Shown here: piece after piece, positions 18,885 to 27,949 of the stretch | Numbering within the stretch: position 1 is the first letter of the stretch | Layout of the letters: each line of letters begins with the position of its first letter | Assembly (NCBI RefSeq): GCF_000423945.1 | Contig: NZ_AUIY01000019.1 | Coordinates: 54,075-118,074 of the forward strand | Direction of reading: 5' to 3' | Origin: Butyrivibrio sp. XPD2002 | GTDB taxonomy: Bacteria > Bacillota > Clostridia > Lachnospirales > Lachnospiraceae | DNA: 64,000 bases | The notes under the pieces: generated by a model | Databases searched by the model: none | What the model was told of the DNA's origin: nothing | What the model saw: only the letters and a program-made list of their open reading frames with translations | Made by a program: the position numbers and the translations under genes

Positions 18885-20249
18885 CTATTCATTCCCTTTC
18901 ATAGAAAATCTTGCGAAATTAGTTTCATCCAGCAGATACTCCTTGGTGTTATGAGACGGATCATCTATAACATCCGAAAGCATTGCTGCCAGAATATCTC
19001 CCAGCTCCTTCCCGGGAGTAATACCCTTTCCGATAAGATCCTTACCGTTTACGGCAAGATCCTTAAGAGAAAAGCACTCACCATCGCGCTTTACCTCCTC
19101 ATACAGATCGTTCAATTTCCCGATCCATTCATATTTCTCATCCTGGCGATAGCTGCTCTTAGCAGCAGTATCAGCCATCTTCACCTTGATAAAGCAGGGA
19201 AACAGCTCATCCCCTATCTTGTTCATGGCCCTTCTGACATTTTTCTTCTCAGCAGGGAAGCGCCAGTCATGGCACCAAATGAGCTTTTCAACCTTATCCA
19301 TGGTATCCCTGTCAAACTTAAGGCGTCTCAATATTGCAGCTGCTGTCTTGGCGCCCTTTTCAGCATGGTGATAAAAATGGTCTATGCCCTTTTCATCCGT
19401 AGTCCTGCAGGAAGGCTTCTCAATATCATGAAGAAGCATTGTAAGCCTTAAAACCTTGTCACCTTCAATACTCTCAACAGACTTGACGATGTGATCTCCC
19501 ACATCATAGGCATGGTGAGGATTGTTCTGAGGTGTAACGAAGCACCTGTCGAATTCAGGCAAAAAAACTGCGGATAAGCCTGTTTCGTATAACTCTTTAA
19601 CTTTTCCCGGATTATCGGAGGTGATGAGCTTAACAAGCTCAACCTGTACTCTCTCAGCACTTATTCTGTCCAGCGTGGGCGCAAGCTCCGTTATGGCTTT
19701 CCTTGTATCCTCTTCTATAGAATAGCCGAGCTGAGCTGCAAACCTGACCGCCCTCATCATTCTAAGGGCATCCTCGGTAAAGCGCTCCCTGGGCTCTCCT
19801 ACGCATCTGATTATCTTTTTATCGATATCAGCAAGGCCATCAAATTCATCGATCAGGCCATCCTCATAGCTGTAAGCCATGGCGTTGATGGTGAAGTCTC
19901 TTCTCTTTAAATCCTCAACGAGACTGGCTGTGAAGGTCACGTCCTTGGGATGCCTTCCATCCTCATACTCACCGTCTATGCGGTAGGTGGTGACTTCAAA
20001 GCCCTCTTTGCCCATCATTACTGTAACTGTACCGTGCTGTATTCCGGTATCTATGGTTCTTCCAAATATTTCCTTAACCTGCTCAGGCCTTGCACTTGTG
20101 GTGATGTCCCAGTCTCCGGGCTCCCTGCCCAGAATACTGTCGCGGACACATCCGCCAACCACATAGGCCTCGTATCCGGCATCATGGAGCTTGTCCAGAA
20201 TCTCGGCTGCAGGCGCAGGTATATCAATTTTGATTGTTTGTCTATTCAA
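18885..20249 (-). CDS. cca: CCA tRNA nucleotidyltransferase
   Basis: The 454-residue protein is a class II nucleotidyltransferase that adds or repairs the 3' CCA end of tRNAs. GGCVRDS (33-39) and the metal-binding DWD (46-48) form the catalytic site. RRDFTINAMAY, the neck, and a C-terminal HD region (LHDIEKP, and HH in the following helix) follow. The only start that gives the full N-terminal domain is TTG at 20249, with a weak GAAAG before it. It follows proS by 32 bases. The neighbouring tRNA-Lys lacks an encoded CCA, so this activity is needed. Confidence 0.93.
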   Translation of the reverse strand: MNRQTIKIDIPAPAAEILDKLHDAGYEAYVVGGCVRDSILGREPGDWDITTSARPEQVKEIFGRTIDTGIQHGTVTVMMGKEGFEVTTYRIDGEYEDGRHPKDVTFTASLVEDLKRRDFTINAMAYSYEDGLIDEFDGLADIDKKIIRCVGEPRERFTEDALRMMRAVRFAAQLGYSIEEDTRKAITELAPTLDRISAERVQVELVKLITSDNPGKVKELYETGLSAVFLPEFDRCFVTPQNNPHHAYDVGDHIVKSVESIEGDKVLRLTMLLHDIEKPSCRTTDEKGIDHFYHHAEKGAKTAAAILRRLKFDRDTMDKVEKLIWCHDWRFPAEKKNVRRAMNKIGDELFPCFIKVKMADTAAKSSYRQDEKYEWIGKLNDLYEEVKRDGECFSLKDLAVNGKDLIGKGITPGKELGDILAAMLSDVIDDPSHNTKEYLLDETNFARFSMKGNE

Positions 20250-20281
20250 ATCTTTCTTCTATCTTTCGTCTTGGTATTGCA

Positions 20282-21718
20282 TTAATATGCTCTGCCCCAG
20301 TAAACCATCTTGGTTGCAGGTTTACCGCAGCATACGCAGGTTCCTGACAGATTCTCCTGCTCAAAAGGAATACATCTGCTTGTTACAGAATAATCTTCCT
20401 TAATCTTATCTTCACAAGCTCTGTCGCCACACCACATAGCCTTTACAAAGCCCTTGGTCTCCTTGAAGGCTTCCTCGAACTCTTCCTTGGTTGTAGCAGC
20501 AAAAGTGTGAGTATCAAGGTGGTTCTTGGCTCTGTCGTACATATCCTGCTGGATCTTGGGAAGGAGCTCGCCAACCTTGGCAGCTACTTCATCAATAGCG
20601 CACTCGATCTTTTCTCTGGTATCTCTTCTTACGATAACGCACTTGCCGGCCTCGATGTCCTTAGGACCGATCTCAATACGAAGCGGTATACCGCGCATCT
20701 CCTGATCTGCGAACTTGTATCCGGGACTTCTGTCTGAATCATCAAGCTTAGCTCTGAAGTCCTTAAGTGCCTCAAGCATCTTACCGGCTGTCTCAAGAAC
20801 GCCTTCCTTCTTCTGCTGGATAGGAACGATCATAACCTGTACAGGAGCGATTCTCGGAGGAAGCACAAGACCTGAGTTATCGCCGTGAACCATGATCATA
20901 GCTCCGATAAGTCTTGTTGTAGCGCCCCATGATGTCTGGAATACATGATGAAGCTTATTATCTTTTCCTGCATACTGAATCTCAAATGCCTTGGCAAAGC
21001 CATCACCGAAGTTGTGGCTTGTAGCTGACTGAAGAGCTCTTCCGTCGTGCATAAGTGCCTCTACAGTATAAGTAGCCTCAGCACCTGCAAACTTCTCCTT
21101 CTCAGTCTTCTGCCCCTTAATTACCGGGATAGCCATATCCTCAGCAAGGAAATCAGCGTATACATTCAGCATCTGCTGTGTTCTCTCCTCAGCCTCCTCA
21201 AAGGTAGCGTGAGCAGTATGACCCTCCTGCCAGAGGAATTCTCTTGAACGAAGGAAGGGACGTGTCTCCTTCTCCCAACGAACAACGCTGCACCACTGAT
21301 TAAGAACCTGGGGAAGATCCTTATAGGAATGAATCTCTCCCTTATAATAATCGCAGAAAAGAGTTTCTGATGTAGGACGTACACAATATCTCTCTGTAAG
21401 AGGCTCTGTACCGCCATGTGTAACCCATGCAACCTCAGGAGCGAAACCTTCAACGTGATCCTTCTCCTTCTGAAGAAGAGACTCCGGAATCAGCATTGGC
21501 AGATAAGCGTTTGTAACCCCGGTCTTCTTGAATCTCTCATCCAGGTGCTTCTGGATAAGCTCCCATATTGCATATCCTGCAGGCTTAATTACCATAAAGC
21601 CCTTAATATTTGAATAGCTTATAAGTCCTGCCTTAGTAACTACGTCGGTGTACCATTGTGTAAAATCCTCATCCATTGAGGTTATCTCTGATACAAGTTT
21701 CTTTCCATCCTGTGCCAT
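20282..21718 (-). CDS. proS: Prolyl-tRNA synthetase, archaeal/eukaryotic type
   Basis: At 478 residues this is the short class II form without the bacterial INS editing domain. It shows [12 protein letters not shown], the motif 2 region [13 protein letters not shown], and an extended C-terminus that ends in WGRAY. That C-terminal domain carries Cys residues near 430, 435, 449, 461 and 463-464, which fit the zinc-binding domain of this class. This ProRS class occurs in many Clostridia. proS heads the operon that continues with cca; no T-box leader is visible upstream. Confidence 0.95.
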   Translation of the reverse strand: MAQDGKKLVSEITSMDEDFTQWYTDVVTKAGLISYSNIKGFMVIKPAGYAIWELIQKHLDERFKKTGVTNAYLPMLIPESLLQKEKDHVEGFAPEVAWVTHGGTEPLTERYCVRPTSETLFCDYYKGEIHSYKDLPQVLNQWCSVVRWEKETRPFLRSREFLWQEGHTAHATFEEAEERTQQMLNVYADFLAEDMAIPVIKGQKTEKEKFAGAEATYTVEALMHDGRALQSATSHNFGDGFAKAFEIQYAGKDNKLHHVFQTSWGATTRLIGAMIMVHGDNSGLVLPPRIAPVQVMIVPIQQKKEGVLETAGKMLEALKDFRAKLDDSDRSPGYKFADQEMRGIPLRIEIGPKDIEAGKCVIVRRDTREKIECAIDEVAAKVGELLPKIQQDMYDRAKNHLDTHTFAATTKEEFEEAFKETKGFVKAMWCGDRACEDKIKEDYSVTSRCIPFEQENLSGTCVCCGKPATKMVYWGRAY

Positions 21719-21778
21719 GAATATTTCTCCTAAAAAAATTTTTTATTTTATTTTTGCCTATATATTTTAATATAAAAA

Positions 21779-21808
21779 GTCATAGTTTGTTTCATGTTAA
21801 TGCGTCAA
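21779..21808 (-). promoter_or_regulatory. Candidate promoter for proS-cca
   Basis: On the minus strand TTGACG (21803-21808) is 18 bases from TATGAC (21779-21784), about 60 bases upstream of the proS start. A second TTGACA lies 15 bases further upstream. The rest of the 350-base gap (21719-22068) is very AT-rich and also holds the tRNA-Lys promoter on the other strand. Confidence 0.45.
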
Positions 21809-21995
21809 AGCCAGATTTGTCAAGGCTTTGCCCCATTCTTTGCCCTTTCCCGATTCACTTCCCGATAACATTAGTATATAATTTATTTGTGGAAACTTTT
21901 TGAATTTTTAAAATCAAAGAATCGCGTATTAATGCGCTTTTCGCGGTACTTATTGTAAAAAAAATTTAAATTTTGAAAAAAATTTAAAAAAGTGC

Positions 21996-22024
21996 TTGCA
22001 TTCCTAAAAAAACCGTAGTAATAT
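21996..22024 (+). promoter_or_regulatory. Promoter of tRNA-Lys
   Basis: TTGCAT (21996-22001) and TAATAT (22019-22024) are spaced 17 bases apart, 45 bases upstream of the tRNA. Just after the expected transcription start lies a hairpin, TGTCGCT with AGCGACA around a five-base loop (22031-22049), which would form the 5' end of the precursor. Confidence 0.75.
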
Positions 22025-22068
22025 ATCACTTGTCGCTAAGACAGCGACACGAAAGCAACACCAAACAA

Positions 22069-22141
22069 GCGCTTCTAGCTCAGTTGGTAGAGCACCTGAC
22101 TCTTAATCAGGGTGTCCAGGGTTCGAGCCCCTGGAGGCGCA
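22069..22141 (+). tRNA. tRNA-Lys(CTT)
   Basis: The 73 bases fold as a complete cloverleaf. The acceptor stem pairs GCGCTTC with GAGGCGC; the D arm reads CTAGCTCAGTTGGTAGAG; the anticodon stem CCTGA/TCAGG encloses CTCTTAA with anticodon CTT; the T arm contains GGTTCGAGCC. The discriminator base is A and no CCA is encoded. Confidence 0.97.
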
Positions 22142-22146
22142 CGCCG

Positions 22147-22189
22147 AGTACTGTTTTGTGAGTATATCTCATGGGGCGGTACTTTTTTT
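22147..22189 (+). terminator. Terminator of tRNA-Lys
   Basis: AGTACTG pairs with CGGTACT (one G-T pair), with an inner TGAG/CTCA stem, and a run of seven T follows directly. It starts five bases after the tRNA. Confidence 0.75.
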
Positions 22190-22210
22190 GCGCGTTAAAG
22201 AGAGCCATGC

Positions 22211-22275
22211 AAAAAAGAAGATATGTAGAATTCGTGGGAGCTTGCTCACTAAGAATTCTATATATCTTCTTTTTT
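22211..22275. repeat. Long 23-base-pair hairpin in the intergenic repeat region
   Basis: The arms at 22211-22233 and 22253-22275 match over 23 bases with a single G-T exception and enclose a 19-base loop that has its own GAGC/GCTC pairing. Runs of A and T end the arms, so either strand could terminate transcription here. The stem is longer than an ordinary terminator and looks like part of a mobile or repetitive intergenic element. Confidence 0.7.
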
Positions 22276-22311
22276 ATACGGCGAACGCCGCGACAACGAG
22301 GAACAAGCGTA

Positions 22312-22430
22312 GCGGTTCCGAGTCTGTCGGGCATGGCTCCCTCGGCGCGTACGATTTCCGAATCTTGCGTGCGGTATATATCCCTCCCCTTGCGGTTCCG
22401 AGTCTGTCGGGCATGGCTCCTTCGGCGCGT
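22312..22430. repeat. GC-rich tandem direct repeat (two 39-base units, 80-base period)
   Basis: The units at 22312-22350 and 22392-22430 are identical except for one base. Each contains GCATGGCTCC, whose inverse GAGCCATGC occurs at 22202-22210, before the long hairpin. The block is much richer in G and C than its surroundings. No credible gene covers it: open frames here are short and lack ribosome binding sites. Confidence 0.8.
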
Positions 22431-22492
22431 GCTAGTGAGAAACTTGCTCATAGAAATTCATTCAATTTGGAAATATTTTCTCTTTTTGCCCA

Positions 22493-22673
22493 TTTGGTAT
22501 CCTTTTTTACGCTTTTTTCCAGATATATTTTGTTCTGTTGGTAACACAACTACATTTTCTTCAATTTGGTACCCCTATATCTAAGATTTAGGGATACCAA
22601 ATTACTATTTTCATCGAATAATTTCCATTTTCCAGAGAAAGCCCTTAAAAAAACCACCAAAAAGGATACCAAA
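22493..22673. repeat. Nested inverted repeats with a TTTGGTAYCC core
   Basis: An outer pair (22493-22507 and 22659-22673) matches perfectly over 15 bases: TTTGGTATCCTTTTT and its reverse complement. An inner pair (22563-22577 and 22589-22603) matches over 14 of 15 bases with the core AATTTGGTACCCCTA. All four arms share TTTGGTA(T/C)CC. The rest of the 22142-22835 gap holds no gene I can support. Confidence 0.75.
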
Positions 22674-22835
22674 CACAGGAAAATACCCGTTTTGATAATC
22701 CCTTCCAACAAAAGTTATGTTCAAAAGTTTTTATAAAAGAACACTACCTAATCCGTGTGATAATTCTATGATAAAAAAATTTATATTATACACATGTAAA
22801 GAACAAAAATGCTTTTGAACAGAGGGGGATTTATC

Positions 22836-23006
22836 ATGAAAAAATTATATGCAGCTTTAGGCGAAGTAGTTTTAGCACTTTCAATCTTTTTCCAGGGAAC
22901 AGCTTTTACAACCACAGCCATGGCAGCGGCTCCTGCAGAATATACAGTTAAAGAATCTGATTTTTTATCTTCATCTTCTACATTCCAAATAATTAAATAT
23001 CCATAA
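22836..23006 (+). CDS. Small secreted peptide, 56 residues
   Basis: The ATG at 22836 follows AGAGGGGG by about eight bases, a strong site. The first 30 residues are a clear signal peptide (MKKLYAALGEVVLALSIFF..., cleavage expected after TAMA). That leaves a mature peptide of about 26 residues (AAPAEYTVKESDF, a Ser run, then IIKYP) without cysteines. I do not recognise it. It may be a genuine peptide, or the start of a larger secreted protein that has been truncated; no frame downstream continues it. The C69 peptidase gene begins about 90 bases later on the same strand. Confidence 0.5.
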   Translation: MKKLYAALGEVVLALSIFFQGTAFTTTAMAAAPAEYTVKESDFLSSSSTFQIIKYP

Positions 23007-23097
23007 ATTCTCGCCTCAATCCAAAAATTGCATCCCATATAATTTATAATATATGTACCCCATGTACCACTGTGTTTCAAAATGAGGTATACGTCTT

Positions 23098-24699
23098 ATG
23101 AGAAAAAATAATCCTAAAAAAATACCCACCATCCTACTTTCAATATTAATTACAACAGCCACCATTTTATCCACATCATTCACCGCTTCCGCCTGCACAG
23201 CCGTATATATCGGCAGCAAAGTAAGCAAAGACGGAACAACTCTTATTGCAAGAAGCAATGATCTTCAAGGTACCAACGGATGCTATGTCAAAATCACAGA
23301 ACGCGTAGAAAATGAACCCGGAAGAACCATGCCAATAGATACAGCCGGAACAGTATTCGAAGAGCTTCCCGCAACAACCTACAGGTGCATATCCACTCCT
23401 TTTTTTGATAGTTTTCGACTTTATAACGAGTTTCAGGCAGATGCTGCAGTCTGTACAAATGAATATGGTGTATCAATGACTATGTCAGTAACTGCCTATT
23501 CAAATGAAAGAGCCCTGAAGGCAGATCCTCTAATAGAACATGGAATAACTGAAGATACGGTCAATGATCTTATTATCTGTCAGAGTACTACAGCAAAAGA
23601 GGCCACCCAAAAGCTGCTGTCGCTTATTGATAAGTACGGAAGCAGTGAAGTGAATATTGCTTATATAGCAGACCAGAAGGAAGTCTGGTACATAGAGATG
23701 TACACCGGACATCAATATGCTGCCGTGAAGCTTCCAGATGATGTTGTTAGCGTTTTTGGTAATGAATTTTCAATGGAATATCTCTCGGACTATGAAGAAT
23801 GTATATTATCAACTGACCTGGAAAAAATCCCCAAGGACAACGGATTTGCAGTCTATGGAAAAAATAATGAATTAAATCTACTGGATACTTATTCCGGTCC
23901 GGAAACAGTCATCGATATCGCTCACATGAGAACATGGATAGGACATAGGATACTTTCGCCTTCTTCATATGATGACTACGACAAAAATGCCATTTATCCT
24001 TTATGCTTTGCACCAGATAAAAAGGTATCACTTCAGGATGTAATGGAGCTTATGAGAAATCGTTACGAAAACACCAAGTATAGTCCGGATGAAACAGGAC
24101 GCACTGATATGAGTGTAATTGGCACTGATGAATCTATGAGTGTACATATAATTCAGATTTATCCTTCTGCAAAACCGGATATGTCCACCGTTGTCTGGGC
24201 TAGTCTTGGACCAGCTGTATACGGGGTATTTGTCCCGATATCCAATGCATCTAATAGTATATATGAAGCTTATGGACGTAATCAGAGCGTGGAACACTAT
24301 TGGGAATTTGACACTGTAAATTATCCTTATTACAGGTTTAAGGAATTAAATACACTTTGCATAGAAAAAAATACCTATGAAATCTATGGTAAGCCCGTAA
24401 GAAAATACTGGCATGAGGCCGAGACTAAGATGATAGCCGGAATGGATAATGTATTAAAAAAAGCCTCAGAAATGAATCAGGATGAGGCTCATAACTATGT
24501 AACAAATTATTGCGAACATGCTCAGCAAAAAGCTTTTGAAGACGCAGGTCAGATTTTAAATGATGTCAGATGGTTCATGAGTGACGATAGCAGCACTTTA
24601 AAAAATGCCATAAATCAAAAACTTGAGGTATTAGATGAAATGAGAGAATTGATGCCTATAATAATTCCCCTTGACCCTTCAGGCTATTCTCCTCAATAA
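23098..24699 (+). CDS. Secreted C69-family peptidase (dipeptidase-like Ntn hydrolase)
   Basis: The product has 533 residues. A signal peptide ends at ASA, directly before Cys33 in SACTAVYIGSKVSKDG. In the C69 family this cysteine becomes the N-terminal nucleophile after processing. Further family signs are ARSNDLQG, EYGVSMTMSVTAYSNERA, IADQKEVWYIEMYTGHQYAAVKLPDD (read in parts) and SVFGNEF. It probably cleaves short peptides outside the cell. The gene is preceded by GAGG ten bases upstream and ends in a seven-base overlap with the convergent 24693-25052 gene. Confidence 0.85.
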   Translation: MRKNNPKKIPTILLSILITTATILSTSFTASACTAVYIGSKVSKDGTTLIARSNDLQGTNGCYVKITERVENEPGRTMPIDTAGTVFEELPATTYRCISTPFFDSFRLYNEFQADAAVCTNEYGVSMTMSVTAYSNERALKADPLIEHGITEDTVNDLIICQSTTAKEATQKLLSLIDKYGSSEVNIAYIADQKEVWYIEMYTGHQYAAVKLPDDVVSVFGNEFSMEYLSDYEECILSTDLEKIPKDNGFAVYGKNNELNLLDTYSGPETVIDIAHMRTWIGHRILSPSSYDDYDKNAIYPLCFAPDKKVSLQDVMELMRNRYENTKYSPDETGRTDMSVIGTDESMSVHIIQIYPSAKPDMSTVVWASLGPAVYGVFVPISNASNSIYEAYGRNQSVEHYWEFDTVNYPYYRFKELNTLCIEKNTYEIYGKPVRKYWHEAETKMIAGMDNVLKKASEMNQDEAHNYVTNYCEHAQQKAFEDAGQILNDVRWFMSDDSSTLKNAINQKLEVLDEMRELMPIIIPLDPSGYSPQ

Positions 24700-25052
24700 T
24701 TCTCTAAATCCTTAGTTCTTACAGGCTCTCCATTTAGCAAAATATAGCCCTTAGGAAGCGTTGCAACATCTATATGCTTGGTTCTTGCCTTATTATGCTT
24801 ATGGGGCATAGAACCTGTCGAATTATCCCTTCTGCGCCTATTTGCAGTATCATATACCCCAGGCTCTCGATGAACATGGGGCATTGCTGATGATTCCTTT
24901 GAAGCCATAGCGCCTCCATAGCCCTGTGGAGTAGAAGGTCTCATTGTATTTACAGTTGTTTTTGTATTCTTATTCTTATTTTTCTTTGCTGCTGAACCTA
25001 TAAGGCTGATGATTCCAAAAACCATCACAACATAATAAATAACATCCCTCAT
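24693..25052 (-). CDS. Small membrane-anchored protein at the end of the suf operon
   Basis: The product has 119 residues with one N-terminal membrane helix (about 4-20). A short Lys/Asn-rich stretch follows, then a Pro/His-rich segment (PHVHREPGVYD and SMPHKHNKARTKHID) and the end PKGYILLNGEPVRTKDL. The two His-containing PH(V/K)H motifs hint at metal binding, but this is only a guess. It begins three bases after sufU, so it is probably co-transcribed with the suf genes. I do not recognise the family. Confidence 0.65.
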   Translation of the reverse strand: MRDVIYYVVMVFGIISLIGSAAKKNKNKNTKTTVNTMRPSTPQGYGGAMASKESSAMPHVHREPGVYDTANRRRRDNSTGSMPHKHNKARTKHIDVATLPKGYILLNGEPVRTKDLENY

Positions 25053-25055
25053 AAA

Positions 25056-25517
25056 TCAATCACCTTCAGATGATACGTTACCTGCTTCTTCCGGATGCTC
25101 AAGCATCTTCTGCATTGTCTTCCATCCAAGAACAGCACACTTAACTCTTGCGGGCATGTGTGCGATATCCTGAAGTGCTGCAGCCTCATCGAGCTCCTCG
25201 ATCTGCTCCTCATCCTTGATCTCGCCCTTTATCATTCCCATAAAGGTTCCGGCGAGCTTTATCGCATCCTCTTTTGATCTTCCGATAACCTGGTCAGCCA
25301 TCATATCAACAGAAGCCTGTGAAATAGCACATCCTGAGCCTGCAAACATAGCATCCTCGATCACGCCATCCACAATCTTAAGCTGCAGGGTAATGTCGTC
25401 TCCGCAGCTGGGATTAACGCCTCTGAGCACTAGATCCGGATTCTCCATCTCTCCCTTGTGGGAAGGGCGAAGATTATGCTCATTAACTATTTCTCTATAT
25501 AAACCTTTTAAATCCAT
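25056..25517 (-). CDS. sufU: Fe-S cluster assembly scaffold SufU
   Basis: This 153-residue protein has the three conserved cysteines of the SufU/IscU fold at Cys38 (NPSCGDD), Cys63 (GSGCAIS) and Cys127 (RVKCAVL). The insertion between the second and third cysteine is typical of Gram-positive SufU. It accepts sulfur from SufS as a zinc-dependent sulfurtransferase. Position directly after sufS in the suf operon confirms the call. Confidence 0.95.
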   Translation of the reverse strand: MDLKGLYREIVNEHNLRPSHKGEMENPDLVLRGVNPSCGDDITLQLKIVDGVIEDAMFAGSGCAISQASVDMMADQVIGRSKEDAIKLAGTFMGMIKGEIKDEEQIEELDEAAALQDIAHMPARVKCAVLGWKTMQKMLEHPEEAGNVSSEGD

Positions 25518-25541
25518 TTTATTGCCTTTCTATTACCCAAT

Positions 25542-26762
25542 TCAGTCCTCATATCCCATTACTGAGCGAACCTTCTTCAGATGCTCCAGGAATCTGTCGA
25601 CTTCCTCTTCTGTATTATAGAAGTATACACTGGCTCTTGCAGTAGAGCCTGCCCCTATAAACTGCATAAGAGGCTGAGCACAGTGATGTCCTGCTCTTAC
25701 ACATACATGATCATCATTTAAAACCGAAGAAATATCATGCGGATGAACACCATCCATAGTAAATGTCACAATTCCGCTGTGCTTTGCAGGATCTGATGAA
25801 CCGTAAATCTTGATGTAAGGAAGCTCCTTCATGCCGTTCATCATCTTCACGGTAAGCTTGTGCTCCTGCTCTGCGATAAAATCAAATCCAACCTTCTTAA
25901 GATACTCTATAGCAGCTTCAAGTCCCACAGCACCTGCCGCATTGACAGTACCTGCCTCGAACTTGTGAGGAAGCTCTGCGTAGGTCGCATCCTCTCTTGT
26001 AACATACTCGATCATCTCACCACCTGTAAGGAAGGGGCTCATCTTTTCAAGCAGCTCTTCTCTTCCGTACAGAGCACCGATTCCCATGGGTGCCATAAGC
26101 TTATGACCTGATAAAGCATAAAAATCAGCACCGATTTCCTGAACATTCACCGGAATATGGGGTGCAGCCTGAGCTCCGTCCACAACCACTGTTGCGCCCT
26201 TTTCATGGGCATAAGCAGCTATTTCCTTAACGGGATTAGTTATGCCAAAAACGTTAGAAACGTGACCGATGGACACGATCTTTGTCTTGTCTGTGATCTT
26301 GCTCTTATACTCAGCCTCTGTGATCACGCCCTCTTCATCGGGCTCTAAGTAAACAAGCTTAGCTCCCTTCTGCTTTGTAACCATCTGCCAGGGAAGAATG
26401 TTACTGTGATGCTCCATCACACTGATAACAACCTCGTCCCCTTCGTTTACGTTATCAAGGCCGTAGCTGTAAGCCACAAGGTTAAGAGATTCTGTGGTAT
26501 TTCTTGTAAAAATAATCTCCTCAGCCTTTGATGCACCGATAAAACAAGCCACGGTTTTTCTTGCGTGTTCATAGCGCTCCGTAGCGTCTACGCTCCAGTC
26601 ATAGAGACCTCTTAAAGGATTCGCATTTGAATTCTCATAAAAATCCTTGATGGCATCCACAACCGCATTAGGACGCTGGGATGTAGCTGCATTGTCAAAA
26701 TATATGTAATCCCCTTTGTTAAGAATAGGGAAGTCTTTGCGGAAATCTTCAGGTCTGGACAT
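25542..26762 (-). CDS. sufS: Cysteine desulfurase SufS
   Basis: The 406-residue enzyme is a group II, PLP-dependent cysteine desulfurase. The PLP lysine is Lys221 in ALSGHKLMAP and the sulfur-carrying Cys361 lies in RAGHHCAQP. EHHSN and DGAQAAPH mark the cofactor pocket. It supplies persulfide sulfur to SufU. The gene follows sufD by 17 bases and precedes sufU by 24. Confidence 0.96.
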   Translation of the reverse strand: MSRPEDFRKDFPILNKGDYIYFDNAATSQRPNAVVDAIKDFYENSNANPLRGLYDWSVDATERYEHARKTVACFIGASKAEEIIFTRNTTESLNLVAYSYGLDNVNEGDEVVISVMEHHSNILPWQMVTKQKGAKLVYLEPDEEGVITEAEYKSKITDKTKIVSIGHVSNVFGITNPVKEIAAYAHEKGATVVVDGAQAAPHIPVNVQEIGADFYALSGHKLMAPMGIGALYGREELLEKMSPFLTGGEMIEYVTREDATYAELPHKFEAGTVNAAGAVGLEAAIEYLKKVGFDFIAEQEHKLTVKMMNGMKELPYIKIYGSSDPAKHSGIVTFTMDGVHPHDISSVLNDDHVCVRAGHHCAQPLMQFIGAGSTARASVYFYNTEEEVDRFLEHLKKVRSVMGYED

Positions 26763-26779
26763 TTGTTGCTCCTTAATAA

Positions 26780-27949
26780 TTACAATATAGTTCTAATAAA
26801 CTGCTGTATGCGCACAATAATCGCTTCATCAGGAATCATGCGGGCAATTGACTCCATGCGGGCACGGATCATAAGCTTCTTAGCTGCTTCCTCATCGATA
26901 CCTCTGCTCTCCATATAGAAGAGTGTGTCATCTCCGAGCTGACCGATAGATGCACCATGACGTCCGTCCACATCCTCCTCGCCGCAGAGAATAACAGGCA
27001 TTGTTCTGTTTATTACATCAGGGCTGAGAAGAAGTGTATCCTCCTGCTCATCACCTACAGAGCCTGTACTACCTGACTTGAAATCAAGAGTTCCTCTGAA
27101 GGTCTTAACTGCTTCATCAAGAAGGACACCTCTGAAGATCATGTTTGAAGCTGTCTTCTTGCCCATCTGATCAGCAACATAGTTCATATCATAGCTCTGC
27201 TTGTTTCTGCAGAGATAACCTGTGTGGTTATCAAATGTGCTGGCATCTCCAAGGAGTGTAGTTCTGTTTCCACCCCAGGTCTTACCTGCACCAAGCTGCA
27301 TGTTTATAGTGTGAACATAAGCCTTGTCATCGCAGATGCTTCCTATATCATCAAAGTGAACAAATCCTTCACTGAGCATCTGAACCTTAATAAGATTTAT
27401 CTTTGCACCTTCCTCAGCAAGAAGTCTTGTCTGAATTCCAAGGAATCCCTTTGCTTCAGGCTCTGAATCATACTCCATGATAACAGTTATCTCAGAATCC
27501 TTTTTAGCGTAAACAATCTGGCTTCCAAGCGCGCACTCGCCATCCTTAAGCACAAAATCGATATAAACAGGCTCTGTGACCTTACTTCCTTCTTTAGTGG
27601 TAATAAGCATCACTTCAGCATCCATCTCAGCCATGAGCTTATCAATCTCTACGCCCATTCCTGTGCGAACAATCTGGCTGTCATTAAGAGGTGCTGTATC
27701 ACCGTTAGGTCCGGGAATATCTGTCTTCTTAGACTCTATCTTTGCTTTAGCTTTGGCAAAAATCCCGCGAACATCTTCCTCGGATATACTTTCTCTGACA
27801 ATAACTCCTGCAGGAATCTTCTCAGGTTCCGGAGTTCTTGTACTTTTTATATGTAAATCTTTTTCATCTATCTCGCTGTCGTTAGACTTCAAAAAGCGGT
27901 AAGTCAGCGCAGGGAGATGATTAACTTTCATCTTTAAATCCATTTTCAT
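26780..27949 (-). CDS. sufD: SufD-like subunit of the SufBCD complex
   Basis: The product has 389 residues. A variable N-terminal domain leads to the beta-helix core shared by SufB and SufD, with FRGVLLDEAVKTFRG, QEDTLLLSPDV and DGRHGASIGQLGDD, a stretch shared by the family. SufD has a structural role beside SufB in the scaffold complex. The gene overlaps the sufB end by one base. Confidence 0.93.
   Translation of the reverse strand: MKMDLKMKVNHLPALTYRFLKSNDSEIDEKDLHIKSTRTPEPEKIPAGVIVRESISEEDVRGIFAKAKAKIESKKTDIPGPNGDTAPLNDSQIVRTGMGVEIDKLMAEMDAEVMLITTKEGSKVTEPVYIDFVLKDGECALGSQIVYAKKDSEITVIMEYDSEPEAKGFLGIQTRLLAEEGAKINLIKVQMLSEGFVHFDDIGSICDDKAYVHTINMQLGAGKTWGGNRTTLLGDASTFDNHTGYLCRNKQSYDMNYVADQMGKKTASNMIFRGVLLDEAVKTFRGTLDFKSGSTGSVGDEQEDTLLLSPDVINRTMPVILCGEEDVDGRHGASIGQLGDDTLFYMESRGIDEEAAKKLMIRARMESIARMIPDEAIIVRIQQFIRTIL

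Noticed and set aside
21719..22068. T-box or other riboswitch upstream of proS
   Set aside because: The leader is short and AT-rich; I see no T-box sequence, specifier stem or terminator/antiterminator pair.
22312..22430. CRISPR array
   Set aside because: Only two units occur, they are 39 bases with a 41-base gap, and no cas genes are near.
22158..22584. Three overlapping open frames in the repeat region
   Set aside because: They run through hairpins and direct repeats, share sequence on both strands, and none has a start site.
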